Shown here in pieces: positions 9,238 through 17,546 of a DNA stretch of 64,000 bases (positions are counted from its first letter, which is position 1; each line of letters opens with the position of its first letter). The stretch lies in NCBI RefSeq assembly GCF_002160525.1, contig NZ_NFKT01000011.1, forward strand, positions 1 to 64,000. The letters run 5' to 3'. The stretch comes from Lachnoclostridium sp. An169 (GTDB lineage: Bacteria; Bacillota; Clostridia; Lachnospirales; Lachnospiraceae). The translations under genes and the position numbers were made by a program. The notes beneath the pieces are model-generated. The model did no database searches. It saw only the letters and a program-made list of their open reading frames with translations, and was not told the DNA's origin.

Positions 9238-9915
9238 ATGAGTATGGAAGCATTGACAGTGAAAGAACTGTATACACTGGATCAGACAATTGCAAAAGAC
9301 ATTTTCAACGGAGTGACCTACCCCTGGGAGGTTCTGCCGAAGATCAGCAGCTTCATCATCGAGCTGGGCAACACGCTCGACAGTGAAGAGTATGAGAAAG
9401 TGGGGGAGAATGTCTGGATTGCCAGGTCTGCGAAGGTCGCACCCACGGCTTTTATCAATGGTCCTGCCATTATCGGAAAGGACGCGGAAGTGCGCCACTG
9501 CGCGTTTATCCGCGGCAATGCGATTGTGGGAGAGGGCGCAGTTGTCGGAAACTCAACAGAGCTCAAGAACGTGATCCTGTTCAATAAAGTTCAGGTGCCG
9601 CATTATAACTATGTGGGGGATTCCATACTGGGATACAAGTCCCATATGGGCGCAGGTTCCATCACATCCAACGTGAAATCCGACAAAAAACTGGTAGTAG
9701 TCAAGACGCCGGAAGGCAATATCGAGACAGGAATGAAGAAGTTCGGCGCCATGCTCGGCGATGAGGTGGAAGTCGGATGCGGCAGCGTGCTTAATCCGGG
9801 AACCGTAGTGGGAAGCCACTCCAATATCTATCCGCTCTCTTCCGTGCGTGGGTTCGTGCCTGGGAACAGTATCTACAAGAAGCAGGGAGAAGTTGTGGAG
9901 AAGAGGGACGAGTAG
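9238..9915 (+). CDS. Left-handed beta-helix (hexapeptide repeat) acyl/nucleotidyltransferase-like protein
   Basis: A 225-residue protein. After a helical N-terminus (residues 1-55) it consists of hexapeptide repeats forming a left-handed beta helix, e.g. NVWIARSAKVAPTAFING, AIIGKDAEVRHCAFIRG, AIVGEGAVVGNSTELKN. Clostridial members are often annotated as UDP-N-acetylglucosamine pyrophosphorylase-related because they resemble the GlmU C-terminal acetyltransferase domain. There is no N-terminal nucleotidyltransferase domain, so it cannot be a complete GlmU. Histidines in the helix (HYNY, SHMGAG) could form an acyltransferase site. ATG 9238 with AAAAGGAG upstream is preferred over an earlier in-frame start. 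Substrate unknown; spacing of 29 nt to the next gene suggests cotranscription. Confidence 0.75.
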   Translation: MSMEALTVKELYTLDQTIAKDIFNGVTYPWEVLPKISSFIIELGNTLDSEEYEKVGENVWIARSAKVAPTAFINGPAIIGKDAEVRHCAFIRGNAIVGEGAVVGNSTELKNVILFNKVQVPHYNYVGDSILGYKSHMGAGSITSNVKSDKKLVVVKTPEGNIETGMKKFGAMLGDEVEVGCGSVLNPGTVVGSHSNIYPLSSVRGFVPGNSIYKKQGEVVEKRDE

Positions 9916-9944
9916 AGAGAATAATAGAGGAGGTTTCTTGACTT

Positions 9945-10826
9945 ATGAAACAGATAGGTTTTATCGGTGTGGGCATCATGGGGAAATCCATGGTCCGCAA
10001 TCTTATGAAAGCAGGGTATGAGCTTCACATCTTTGCCCGGACAAAATCGAAAGTGGAGGATGTAATCAGCGAGGGAGCTGTGTTTCACGAAACAATCGCT
10101 GACTGTGTGAAAGGGCGTGATGCGGTGATTACGATCGTCGGTTTCCCGCAGGATGTCGAGGAGGTATATTTTGACGAGGGGAATATTCTGGACAGTGCGG
10201 ATCCGGGCACTTACCTGATCGATATGACGACTACCAGTCCCCAGATCGCAGAGAAGATCTATAACGAAGGAAAGAAGAAGGGCTTCCATGTGCTAGATGC
10301 ACCTGTCACAGGCGGGGATTCCGGCGCGCGGGAAGGAAAACTCTCTATTCTTGTGGGCGGCGACCGTGAGGACTATGATGCCTGCCTGGAGCTGTTTGAG
10401 GCGATGGGAACGAACATCAATTATGAGGGAAAGGCAGGGTGCGGCCAGCACTGCAAGCTTGCCAACCAGATCATGATCGCGGGAGCGCTCTCCGGTGTGT
10501 GCGAGGCGCTGACCTATGCGCAGGCAAAGGGGCTTGATATGGATACGTTTTTCCACTCTGTTGCCACAGGGGCAGCGGGCAGCAGGCAGTTCGACACACT
10601 GGGACCCAAGATCATCGGCGGAGACTATGAGCCGGGATTCTTTATGAAGCACTTTATCAAAGACATGAAGCTGGCCCTGATCGAGGCGAATATGAGCGGA
10701 CTTGATCTGGGGGTGTTAAGCCAGGTACTTGCCAACTGCGAGGAACTTCAGGCGGAAGGTCTGGGAGAACTCGGAACCCAGGCGCTTATGAAGTATTATG
10801 ACGAGGAACACAGAGGGGAGATGTAA
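9945..10826 (+). CDS. NAD(P)-dependent beta-hydroxyacid dehydrogenase
   Basis: A 293-residue member of the 3-hydroxyisobutyrate dehydrogenase / tartronate semialdehyde reductase family. The N-terminus has the Rossmann motif GFIGVGIMGKSM; the substrate-binding block is LDAPVTGGDSGAREG, and the catalytic lysine lies in GCGQHCKLANQIMIAG. The C-terminal helical domain is complete. The enzyme oxidises or reduces a beta-hydroxyacid with NAD(P); the specific acid cannot be read from the sequence. Start ATG 9945 follows AGGAGG. No catabolic partners are adjacent, so the pathway is open. Confidence 0.88.
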   Translation: MKQIGFIGVGIMGKSMVRNLMKAGYELHIFARTKSKVEDVISEGAVFHETIADCVKGRDAVITIVGFPQDVEEVYFDEGNILDSADPGTYLIDMTTTSPQIAEKIYNEGKKKGFHVLDAPVTGGDSGAREGKLSILVGGDREDYDACLELFEAMGTNINYEGKAGCGQHCKLANQIMIAGALSGVCEALTYAQAKGLDMDTFFHSVATGAAGSRQFDTLGPKIIGGDYEPGFFMKHFIKDMKLALIEANMSGLDLGVLSQVLANCEELQAEGLGELGTQALMKYYDEEHRGEM

Positions 10827-10904
10827 TTCCCATGTGTTTTGTAACTCCCATGTGTCTTATAAGGCAGAGGAGTTCTTAAGTTTTTCTGTATCTCAAAAAT
10901 TGTA

Positions 10905-10933
10905 TTGACAGAAAGAATAAAGTCCTATATCAT
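10905..10933 (+). promoter_or_regulatory. Promoter of the ABC exporter operon
   Basis: Perfect TTGACA (10905-10910), 17-nt spacer, TATCAT (10928-10933). A transcript starting near 10940 would begin inside the terminator hairpin listed at 10919-10973. Confidence 0.55.
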
Positions 10934-10973
10934 TGTATTAAATCAATAATACAGCGGTGCAGGACTTTTTTTG
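10919..10973 (+). terminator. Terminator-like hairpin overlapping the promoter
   Basis: AGTCCT (10921-10926) pairs with AGGACT (10961-10966), with an inner GTATTA/TAATAC stem (10935-10940 and 10947-10952), followed by a T run. It probably ends transcription from the hydroxyacid dehydrogenase gene; its left arm lies in the spacer of the downstream promoter. Confidence 0.6.
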
Positions 10974-11030
10974 CTGCATGCAGCGGTCGGATATATGGCT
11001 GCGGTCAGGCACAGTCAGGAGGGTAGTAAA

Positions 11031-11726
11031 ATGTTAGAGGTACAGAATCTGAGAAAATCTTACGGGCATAACGTTGCAGTTGACGGAGTAAACTTTCTGG
11101 TCCCGGACGGACAGATAGGAGTGCTCCTGGGACCCAACGGCGCAGGAAAATCTACGATTATCAAGAGTATAGCGGGACTTCTGAGGTATCAGGGGATCAT
11201 ACGTATCCAGGGAATTCCCGCCCGGAGAGTCGAGGCGAAGAAGCTGTTCGGCTATGTCCCGGAGATTCCGGCTATGTTTGAGGCACTAACGGTGAGAGAA
11301 CATATCGAATACATCCGGAGGGCATACGGCAGCGACATCACGGATGAGGAAGTGGAGGAGATGCTGACGGCTTTTGAGATGGATGACAAGCAGGACAAGC
11401 TGGGAAATGAGCTGTCCAAGGGAATGATGCAGAAAGTCAGCATCTGCTGTGCTCTGGCAGTGAAACCGAAGGTGATTTTACTTGACGAGCCAATGGTGGG
11501 ACTGGATCCGGCGGCGATCAGGAAGCTCAAAGAGGTTGTTCTGAGACTGAGGGATCAGGGAGTGACGGTGCTGATCAGCACTCATATGCTAGAGATGGTT
11601 GAAGAACTCTGGGACATTATGTTTGTCATGAAAAAGGGAAATATCATCGGGTCTTATACCAGGAAAGACGCTCAGGGTAAAGATCTTGATGAACTGTTTT
11701 TTGAGATGACGGGTGGTGAAGACTGA
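11031..11726 (+). CDS. ABC transporter ATP-binding protein
   Basis: A 231-residue ATPase subunit of an ABC-2-type exporter. Walker A is GPNGAGKSTI, the signature is ELSKGMMQK (KGM instead of GGQ, common in export ATPases), Walker B is VILLDEPMVGLDP, and the H-loop is ISTHML. Start ATG 11031 follows AGGAGGG; an upstream in-frame start at 10971 lies within the terminator stem. Its stop overlaps the permease start by one base (TGATG), showing translational coupling. The exported substrate is unknown. Confidence 0.92.
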   Translation: MLEVQNLRKSYGHNVAVDGVNFLVPDGQIGVLLGPNGAGKSTIIKSIAGLLRYQGIIRIQGIPARRVEAKKLFGYVPEIPAMFEALTVREHIEYIRRAYGSDITDEEVEEMLTAFEMDDKQDKLGNELSKGMMQKVSICCALAVKPKVILLDEPMVGLDPAAIRKLKEVVLRLRDQGVTVLISTHMLEMVEELWDIMFVMKKGNIIGSYTRKDAQGKDLDELFFEMTGGED

Positions 11727-13300
11727 TGAAAGCTCTGTTTTATCTGGCAAAACGCAGTTTTGTCAATCATATTAAAATGGCCCTGAAAAAGCCGCTGACA
11801 CTGATTATATTTGTATTCGGCGTGGCTTATGCAATATTTATTATCATGGCCCTTGCCTCGTTCGCATCCATGATCCGGCTGGACTCTGTCCAGGGGTTGG
11901 TAATCATCATGACAGTGTGGAGCATCTATATCACACTGGCGGATTTTATGACGTATTCGGGGAGGAAAGGTATCCTTTTCAGACCTGCACACACGCATTT
12001 TGTGTTCACTGCGCCGATCAGTCCCAAGCTCGTGCTGATCAACAGTGCATGGATGAATTACATTTTCGCTTTCGGAATGTGGCTCCTCATGGCGATCGCT
12101 GCAGCTACGATTTTTCAGGCTGCTCTGTGGCAGGCGGTGCTGTTCTTCCTGGCTGCATGTATTCTGAGTCTGGGGTTCGAGATCGCGGTGATGGTGCTGC
12201 TCTACGCGAATGACAGTATCCCGGAGAAGGTCCTCAGGGGGATCTGCTGGGGAATCCGTGTATTCCTTGTGGCGCTTACCCTGGTTATTATTCTCTATTT
12301 CCGGCAGAACGGGCTTACCATTGAGTCGGCGATATCCTTTGTGGACTGGCCGGTACTGCAGATGCTCCCCGTGGTGGGCTGGCAGGTCGCCCTTTACCGC
12401 CTGATTCTTCTGGGACCTACTGTGCTGAACGTGGTATGCAGCCTTCTCTATCTGGCGACAGTGGCTGCAGCGGCAGCAGGAGCAGTGTGCATGAGATGCG
12501 ATGGAGGATACTATGAGGAGGCGGCGAAGTTTGCCGATGATTACGCGGAACTGCGGAAAAGGCAGAAAAGCGGAGAGTTGGTCAGCGGGATCGGCAGGAA
12601 GAAGAAAACGTTCAGGAAGATCCGGGAGCGTATTGGCGGGAAAGGGGCAAAGGCGGTATTCTACAGGCAGCTCCTTGAATATAAAAAGGAAAAATACTTT
12701 ATCTTTTCCAAGACCACACTGATTGCCGTGTTCGTGGCGCTAGTTGTGTCTTTCCCGATGCGGGACGAGGTGGAGGCCGGGTATTCCCGTTTCTTCCTTC
12801 TGGGAATCGTCGCCTATGTATCCCTGATTATGTCCGGATATACGGGAAAGTGGGAGAATGAGCTGAAGACACCCTACCTTTTCCTGATCCCGGACACGGC
12901 ATTCCGGAAACTGTGGTACTCCACCCTGATGGAGCACATAAAAGCACTGGCGGACGGGACGATTATCTGTGTGGCTTCCGGCATATTCTGGCGGGTACAG
13001 CCTCTGTATATTGTACTCTGTATTCTGATCTACACCGTGCTTCAGGCAAATAAGCTCTATGCCAGAGTGCTGGCTCAGTGCCTGGTGGGAGATGTCTTCG
13101 GCGCGAAAGGACAGGACATCATCCGGGCTGTAATCCAGATGGCGATTCTCGGAATGGGCATCGGCGCTGCGGTGATTGTGGGAGTCTTCGTGAATGTAGA
13201 TTTGATCTTTCCAATTCTTCTGATTTATAGTATCATAGTAACCGGAGCGATGTGCCTGCTCGCTTCCCTGCGGTTCGACACGATGGAACAGCTCGTGTAG
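11726..13300 (+). CDS. ABC exporter permease (putative ABC exporter domain)
   Basis: A 524-residue polytopic membrane protein with roughly ten to twelve hydrophobic segments, e.g. near residues 25-50, 90-150, 155-195, 220-250, and again in the C-terminal half. Between the two membrane halves lies a charged cytoplasmic loop (around residues 260-300, GRKKKTFRKIRERIGGKG). The layout matches the Firmicute putative ABC exporter permease family (PF16962 type). It forms an exporter with the ATPase whose stop codon it overlaps. No lantibiotic, peptide or sensor gene is adjacent, so the substrate cannot be guessed. Confidence 0.8.
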   Translation: MKALFYLAKRSFVNHIKMALKKPLTLIIFVFGVAYAIFIIMALASFASMIRLDSVQGLVIIMTVWSIYITLADFMTYSGRKGILFRPAHTHFVFTAPISPKLVLINSAWMNYIFAFGMWLLMAIAAATIFQAALWQAVLFFLAACILSLGFEIAVMVLLYANDSIPEKVLRGICWGIRVFLVALTLVIILYFRQNGLTIESAISFVDWPVLQMLPVVGWQVALYRLILLGPTVLNVVCSLLYLATVAAAAAGAVCMRCDGGYYEEAAKFADDYAELRKRQKSGELVSGIGRKKKTFRKIRERIGGKGAKAVFYRQLLEYKKEKYFIFSKTTLIAVFVALVVSFPMRDEVEAGYSRFFLLGIVAYVSLIMSGYTGKWENELKTPYLFLIPDTAFRKLWYSTLMEHIKALADGTIICVASGIFWRVQPLYIVLCILIYTVLQANKLYARVLAQCLVGDVFGAKGQDIIRAVIQMAILGMGIGAAVIVGVFVNVDLIFPILLIYSIIVTGAMCLLASLRFDTMEQLV

Positions 13301-13346
13301 CCGGACTGCGGAGCTGAAAAAGGCAGAAAGCAAGGAGGTTACTGGT

Positions 13347-13835
13347 ATGTTGGATGACAATTATGTAACAATAGAAATCGAGAAGGCAAAACACATTGCA
13401 CTGGTTGCACATGACGGAAAGAAAAAGGAACTGGTTGACTGGTGCGAACGCAACAAGGATGTGCTCAAGAGCCATTTCCTGTGCGGGACGGGAACGACGG
13501 CGCGGCTGATCTCGGAACGAACAGGACTTCCGGTAAAAGGGTACTGCAGCGGTCCCCTCGGAGGCGATCAGCAGATCGGCGCCAAGATTGTGGAAGGACA
13601 GATTGACTTTGTGATTTTCCTGTGGGATCCGCTTGAGGCGCAGCCCCATGATCCTGATGTGAAGGCGCTTCTCCGTATTGCCGTAGTCTATGACATTCCG
13701 ATTGCAAATAACCTTGCCACAGCGGACTTCATGCTGAATTCGAAATACATGAATGAGCCGTACAGCAGGAAGATTGAAAACTACAACAAGACGATTCAGC
13801 AGAGGGTAAAGCATTTCGAGTCCGAGGGTGTGTGA
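13347..13835 (+). CDS. mgsA: Methylglyoxal synthase
   Basis: A 162-residue cytoplasmic enzyme that converts dihydroxyacetone phosphate into methylglyoxal and phosphate, a bypass of lower glycolysis under phosphate shortage. Conserved blocks: HIALVAHDGKK, CGTGTTARLI, GPLGGDQQIGAKI (contains the catalytic Asp), FLWDPLEAQPHDPDVKALLRI in shorter form, and NLATADFML. Start ATG 13347 follows AAGGAGG. Length fits the family (about 150 residues) with a short extra C-terminus. It stands alone after the exporter genes; a clear terminator is not visible downstream. Confidence 0.95.
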   Translation: MLDDNYVTIEIEKAKHIALVAHDGKKKELVDWCERNKDVLKSHFLCGTGTTARLISERTGLPVKGYCSGPLGGDQQIGAKIVEGQIDFVIFLWDPLEAQPHDPDVKALLRIAVVYDIPIANNLATADFMLNSKYMNEPYSRKIENYNKTIQQRVKHFESEGV

Positions 13836-13862
13836 TTCCTGTCTGAAAAAGCGTGATTCCGG

Positions 13863-13949
13863 TTGACACGGGCTGTATGCCCGTGTTATTCTATGCTCAG
13901 ATACTTTAATACTTTAAAGCGTTGCGCATTAAAGTTCAACGCTTTAAAG
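13863..13949 (+). promoter_or_regulatory. Promoter region with two dyads before the symporter gene
   Basis: TTGACA (13863-13868) with an 18-nt spacer and TATTCT (13887-13892) forms a plausible promoter whose spacer contains the dyad ACACGGGC/GCCCGTGT (13866-13873 and 13879-13886). Downstream lies a perfect 13-bp inverted repeat, CTTTAAAGCGTTG (13912-13924) and CAACGCTTTAAAG (13937-13949), in the presumed leader. Either dyad could be an operator; the first could alternatively be a weak terminator of mgsA. Confidence 0.5.
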
Positions 13950-13997
13950 CAATTGAGTGAATGCGGAAAAAACTTTGTTGAAGAAAGGGTAAAGAAA

Positions 13998-15530
13998 ATG
14001 GGAATTAAAATTGTGCTTCTTGTAATCTTTTTTGCCGTGATGGTGGGTGTGGGGATTTACTCCCGCAGGCATGCCACCAGCGTGGACGGCTTTGTACTTG
14101 GAGGCAGGTCAGTGGGACCGTGGCTTACGGCATTTGCCTACGGTACCTCCTATTTTTCAGCGGTGGTATTTGTCGGATATGCCGGACAGTTCGGATGGAA
14201 ATACGGCCTTGCCAGCACATGGATCGGAATCGGAAATGCAGTGATCGGAAGTCTCCTGGCCTGGGTAGTACTGGGGAGAAGAACAAAAGTTATGACACAG
14301 CATCTGAAGTCCAAGACCATGCCGGACTTTTTCGGCGAGAGATACGACAGCAAAGCATTGAAAATCGCAGCTTCCGTGATCGTGTTTGTCTTTCTGATTC
14401 CCTATACCGCATCGGTCTACAACGGTCTTTCCAGGCTCTTTGAGATGGCTTTCCACATTCCCTATGCGTGGTGTGTCGTCGTCATGGCAGTATTTACGGC
14501 AGTCTATGTGATCCTCGGCGGCTATATGGCGACTGCAATCAATGATTTCATCCAGGGAATCATCATGCTGGGAGGCATTGTTGCCGTCATTGCGGCTGTG
14601 CTCAACGGGCAGGGAGGATTTATGAATGCGGTCTTCGAGATGGCGCAGATTCCAAGCGATGTTGCTGTGACAGAAGGACAGCCGGGCGCCTTTACCTCCT
14701 TTTTCGGACCGGATCCGCTGAATCTTCTGGGTGTTGTCATTCTCACCTCGCTGGGAACCTGGGGACTTCCGCAGATGATTGGCAAATTTTACGCTATCCG
14801 GGATGAAAAATCCATTAATACAGGAACCGTGATTTCCACGGTGTTCGCCATTGTGGTGTCCGGTGGATGCTATTTTCTCGGCGGCTTTGCCCGTCTGTTC
14901 GACAGCCCGGAAATCTACGACAGCGCAACCGGAGCAGTTGTCTACGACAGCATTATCCCGCATATGCTTTCCTCCCTGTCGGATATTCTGATCGGTATTG
15001 TTGTCGTTTTAGTTCTTTCTGCATCCATGTCAACATTGTCATCCCTAGTGCTGACATCGAGTTCGACAATGACCCTGGATCTGCTGAAGGGAAATATTAT
15101 CAAAAAGATGAGCGAAAAGAAGCAGATTGTGACCATGCAGGTGCTGATTGTGTTTTTCATCGTTATTTCTGTGGTGATTGCCCTCAATCCGCCTACCTTC
15201 ATTGCACAGCTCATGGGAATCTCCTGGGGCGCCCTGGCGGGCGCATTTCTGGCACCGTTCCTCTACGGGCTGTACTGGAAGGGGGTGACGAAAGCGGGAG
15301 TCTGGGCAGGATTTGTCGCCGGGGTGGGACTGACGGTGTCGAATATGTTTCTCGGTTTTATCGAATCACCGATCAACGCAGGGGCGGCAGCCATGATCTT
15401 AAGTCTGATCGTTGTTCCGGTTGTCAGTCTGATTACACCCCGGCTTAAGAAGGAAAAAACAGATGCAGTATTTGCCTGCTACGAGGAGAAAGTGACGATT
15501 ACAAAGAAGCGGTCGCTGCAGCAGGAGTAG
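13998..15530 (+). CDS. Sodium:solute symporter (SSS family)
   Basis: A 510-residue membrane protein with about 13 transmembrane segments, starting with one at residues 3-20. The block DGFVLGGRSVGPWLTAFAYG followed by SYFSAVVFVG is typical of the SSS (PutP/PanF, SLC5) family, which couples uptake of an amino acid, sugar or organic acid to sodium entry. GGYMATAINDFIQGIIM is another family signature. ATG 13998 is chosen because the protein starts directly with the first membrane helix; the ribosome site is weak (AAAGGGT). An earlier in-frame start would translate the inverted-repeat leader. Substrate not readable. It ends only 4 nt from the convergent ABC exporter gene. Confidence 0.9.
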   Translation: MGIKIVLLVIFFAVMVGVGIYSRRHATSVDGFVLGGRSVGPWLTAFAYGTSYFSAVVFVGYAGQFGWKYGLASTWIGIGNAVIGSLLAWVVLGRRTKVMTQHLKSKTMPDFFGERYDSKALKIAASVIVFVFLIPYTASVYNGLSRLFEMAFHIPYAWCVVVMAVFTAVYVILGGYMATAINDFIQGIIMLGGIVAVIAAVLNGQGGFMNAVFEMAQIPSDVAVTEGQPGAFTSFFGPDPLNLLGVVILTSLGTWGLPQMIGKFYAIRDEKSINTGTVISTVFAIVVSGGCYFLGGFARLFDSPEIYDSATGAVVYDSIIPHMLSSLSDILIGIVVVLVLSASMSTLSSLVLTSSSTMTLDLLKGNIIKKMSEKKQIVTMQVLIVFFIVISVVIALNPPTFIAQLMGISWGALAGAFLAPFLYGLYWKGVTKAGVWAGFVAGVGLTVSNMFLGFIESPINAGAAAMILSLIVVPVVSLITPRLKKEKTDAVFACYEEKVTITKKRSLQQE

Positions 15531-15534
15531 CTGT

Positions 15535-17256
15535 TTACATATTGTAATAATGGGCGTACAGTCCGTTTTTCGCCAGAAGGCTTTCATGGGTGCCCCGTTC
15601 GGCGATGCCGTCCTCGGTGATCACGATGATCTCGTCAGAATTGCGGATTGTGGAGAGGCGATGGGCGATTGTAATAGTTGTCCGGTCTTTCGCCAGCTCC
15701 TCCAGGCTCTGTTGGATCCAACGCTCGCTCTCGTTATCCAGGGCACTTGTAGCCTCGTCCAGGATAAGGATGGGCGGATTCTTCAGGAATACGCGGGCAA
15801 TGGAGATCCGCTGCTTCTGACCGCCGGAGAGCCTTGTCCCGCGCTCGCCTACATAGGTGTCGTATCCGTCCGGGAGCTCCATGATAAAGTCGTGGATGTT
15901 GGCCCGCTTTGCCGCCTCCACGATCTCATCCATGGAAGCGCCCGGTTTTCCATAGGCGATATTCTCTCTGATCGAGCCGCAGAACAAATAGACGTCCTGC
16001 TGGACCATTCCGATCTGGCTTCTCAGGCTTTTGAGCTGAAGCGTGCGCACATCCTGCCCGTCTATGGTGATCCTTCCCCCTGTGACATCATAGAAACGGG
16101 GAAGCAGAGAACAGATCGTCGTCTTTCCGCTTCCTGACGGTCCCACGAGGGCGATGGATTTGCCTGCCGGTATCTCAAAGGAAACATGCGAGAGAACCGG
16201 TGTATCATCGTCACTGTAGTGGAAGGAAACGTCTTCATAGCACACACGTCCGCGGACGTCTGTAAGAGGCACTGCATCCGGAGCGTCCTCGATATCCGGT
16301 TCCGTCTCCATTACGTCGAGAAAACGGCGGAAACCGGAAAATCCTTTCTGAATCATCTCCACCAGCTCCACGAGAATCTGGATCGGACTGATGAAAATAC
16401 CGATGTACAGGGCGTACATGGCGAGATCAGCGGGAGCCATCTGCCCGTTGGCAATCAGATATCCTCCGTAAATGAGTGTGACCAGATACATCATTCCCTG
16501 GAAGAACAGGTTCCATCCCATAAAACTTCCCATGCACCGGTAGTTGTTATCCTTGGAGATCAGGAATGCATGATTGCTCTTTTTGAATTTCTCATGCTCG
16601 ATCTCCTCATTGGCAAAGGACTGTACTACGCGGATTCCGGAAAGGGTATCCTGGAGACTGGCGTTCACATCTCCGATCTTGCGGCGGTTCTCCATGAATG
16701 TCTCCTGCATCCGGCTGTTCTGCCGGAAAGAGAAGAGAAACATGCACAGCACCAGAACCACGAGAGGCAGGGCAAGCCGCCAGTTGATCAGGAAGAGGAA
16801 GATGAACGAACCGACAATCTTTACCACGGAAATGAACAGGTTTTCCGGTCCGTGGTGGGCGAATTCGGCGATATCAAACAGGTCGGAGACGAGTTTGCTC
16901 ATCATCTGTCCGGAGTTGTTCTGGCTGTAATAGGAAAAGGAGAGCTTCTCATAGTGGTCGAAGAGCTGCTGACGCATGTCCCTTTCCATATTTGCTCCCA
17001 TCATATGGCCCTGATAACTGACATAGTACTTGCACAGGCTCTGGACAATGTACATGACGAGAAGCCCGATGGCAATGGGAAGCAGGGCGGAAAGAATCGT
17101 GTCCCTGTCCTCTGTGAAAAGTGTATTTGTCATCGTCCGCAGGATCTGCGGATATACCAGATCCACCAGACTGATGACAGCCGCGCAGATCAGATCAATG
17201 AAGAAAACGGCGCGGTAAGGTCCGTAGTAGCGGATGAATTTCTTTAATGTATCCAT
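15535..17256 (-). CDS. ABC transporter half-transporter (permease-ATPase fusion, MsbA/LmrA type)
   Basis: A 573-residue protein with an N-terminal six-helix exporter domain (residues about 15-310) and a C-terminal ATPase domain. ATPase motifs: Walker A GPSGSGKTTI, Q-loop MVQQDVYLF, signature RLSGGQKQRISIAR, Walker B ILILDEATSALD, H-loop IAHRLSTI. It would work as a homodimer, or a heterodimer with a partner not in this window, exporting lipids, drugs or peptides. Start ATG 17256 follows AAGGGGG. All catalytic residues are intact. The gene converges on the sodium symporter with only 4 nt between stops and no hairpin, so transcripts probably overlap. Confidence 0.9.
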   Translation of the reverse strand: MDTLKKFIRYYGPYRAVFFIDLICAAVISLVDLVYPQILRTMTNTLFTEDRDTILSALLPIAIGLLVMYIVQSLCKYYVSYQGHMMGANMERDMRQQLFDHYEKLSFSYYSQNNSGQMMSKLVSDLFDIAEFAHHGPENLFISVVKIVGSFIFLFLINWRLALPLVVLVLCMFLFSFRQNSRMQETFMENRRKIGDVNASLQDTLSGIRVVQSFANEEIEHEKFKKSNHAFLISKDNNYRCMGSFMGWNLFFQGMMYLVTLIYGGYLIANGQMAPADLAMYALYIGIFISPIQILVELVEMIQKGFSGFRRFLDVMETEPDIEDAPDAVPLTDVRGRVCYEDVSFHYSDDDTPVLSHVSFEIPAGKSIALVGPSGSGKTTICSLLPRFYDVTGGRITIDGQDVRTLQLKSLRSQIGMVQQDVYLFCGSIRENIAYGKPGASMDEIVEAAKRANIHDFIMELPDGYDTYVGERGTRLSGGQKQRISIARVFLKNPPILILDEATSALDNESERWIQQSLEELAKDRTTITIAHRLSTIRNSDEIIVITEDGIAERGTHESLLAKNGLYAHYYNM

Positions 17257-17365
17257 AAAATCCCCCTTTGTTCATGTGTTTCTTATATTTTATCTGTTTG
17301 TCTGTGTGCTTTCCGGATGCTGAGGCGAAAGTTTTGAAAGAAGCTGCAGATCCGGTCTGCTGATT

Positions 17366-17394
17366 ATCTTAGCACAACCTTTTCCGCTTGACAA
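17366..17394 (-). promoter_or_regulatory. Promoter of the ABC half-transporter gene
   Basis: On the minus strand TTGTCA (17394-17389), 17-nt spacer, TAAGAT (17371-17366). The same bases read on the plus strand give a perfect TTGACA at 17388-17393 facing the dihydrouridine synthase gene, though no good -10 follows it. Confidence 0.45.
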
Positions 17395-17546
17395 GAGCCT
17401 CAGAATGTGGCTAACTTATATGAGGCAGCTCAGGTGCCGGCGCTTTACTGCGGGCCTTTGTGGCAACTGGAAACGGCACTGTCTGCGAAACGGAATATAC
17501 AGCAGAATATGCGCCTGCCCACACAGGGAAAGGCGAAGGAGGCAAT

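Noticed and set aside
10869..10911. Hidden small gene between the hydroxyacid dehydrogenase and ABC exporter
   Set aside because: The stretch is AT-rich with promoter and terminator elements and no ribosome-site-linked frame.
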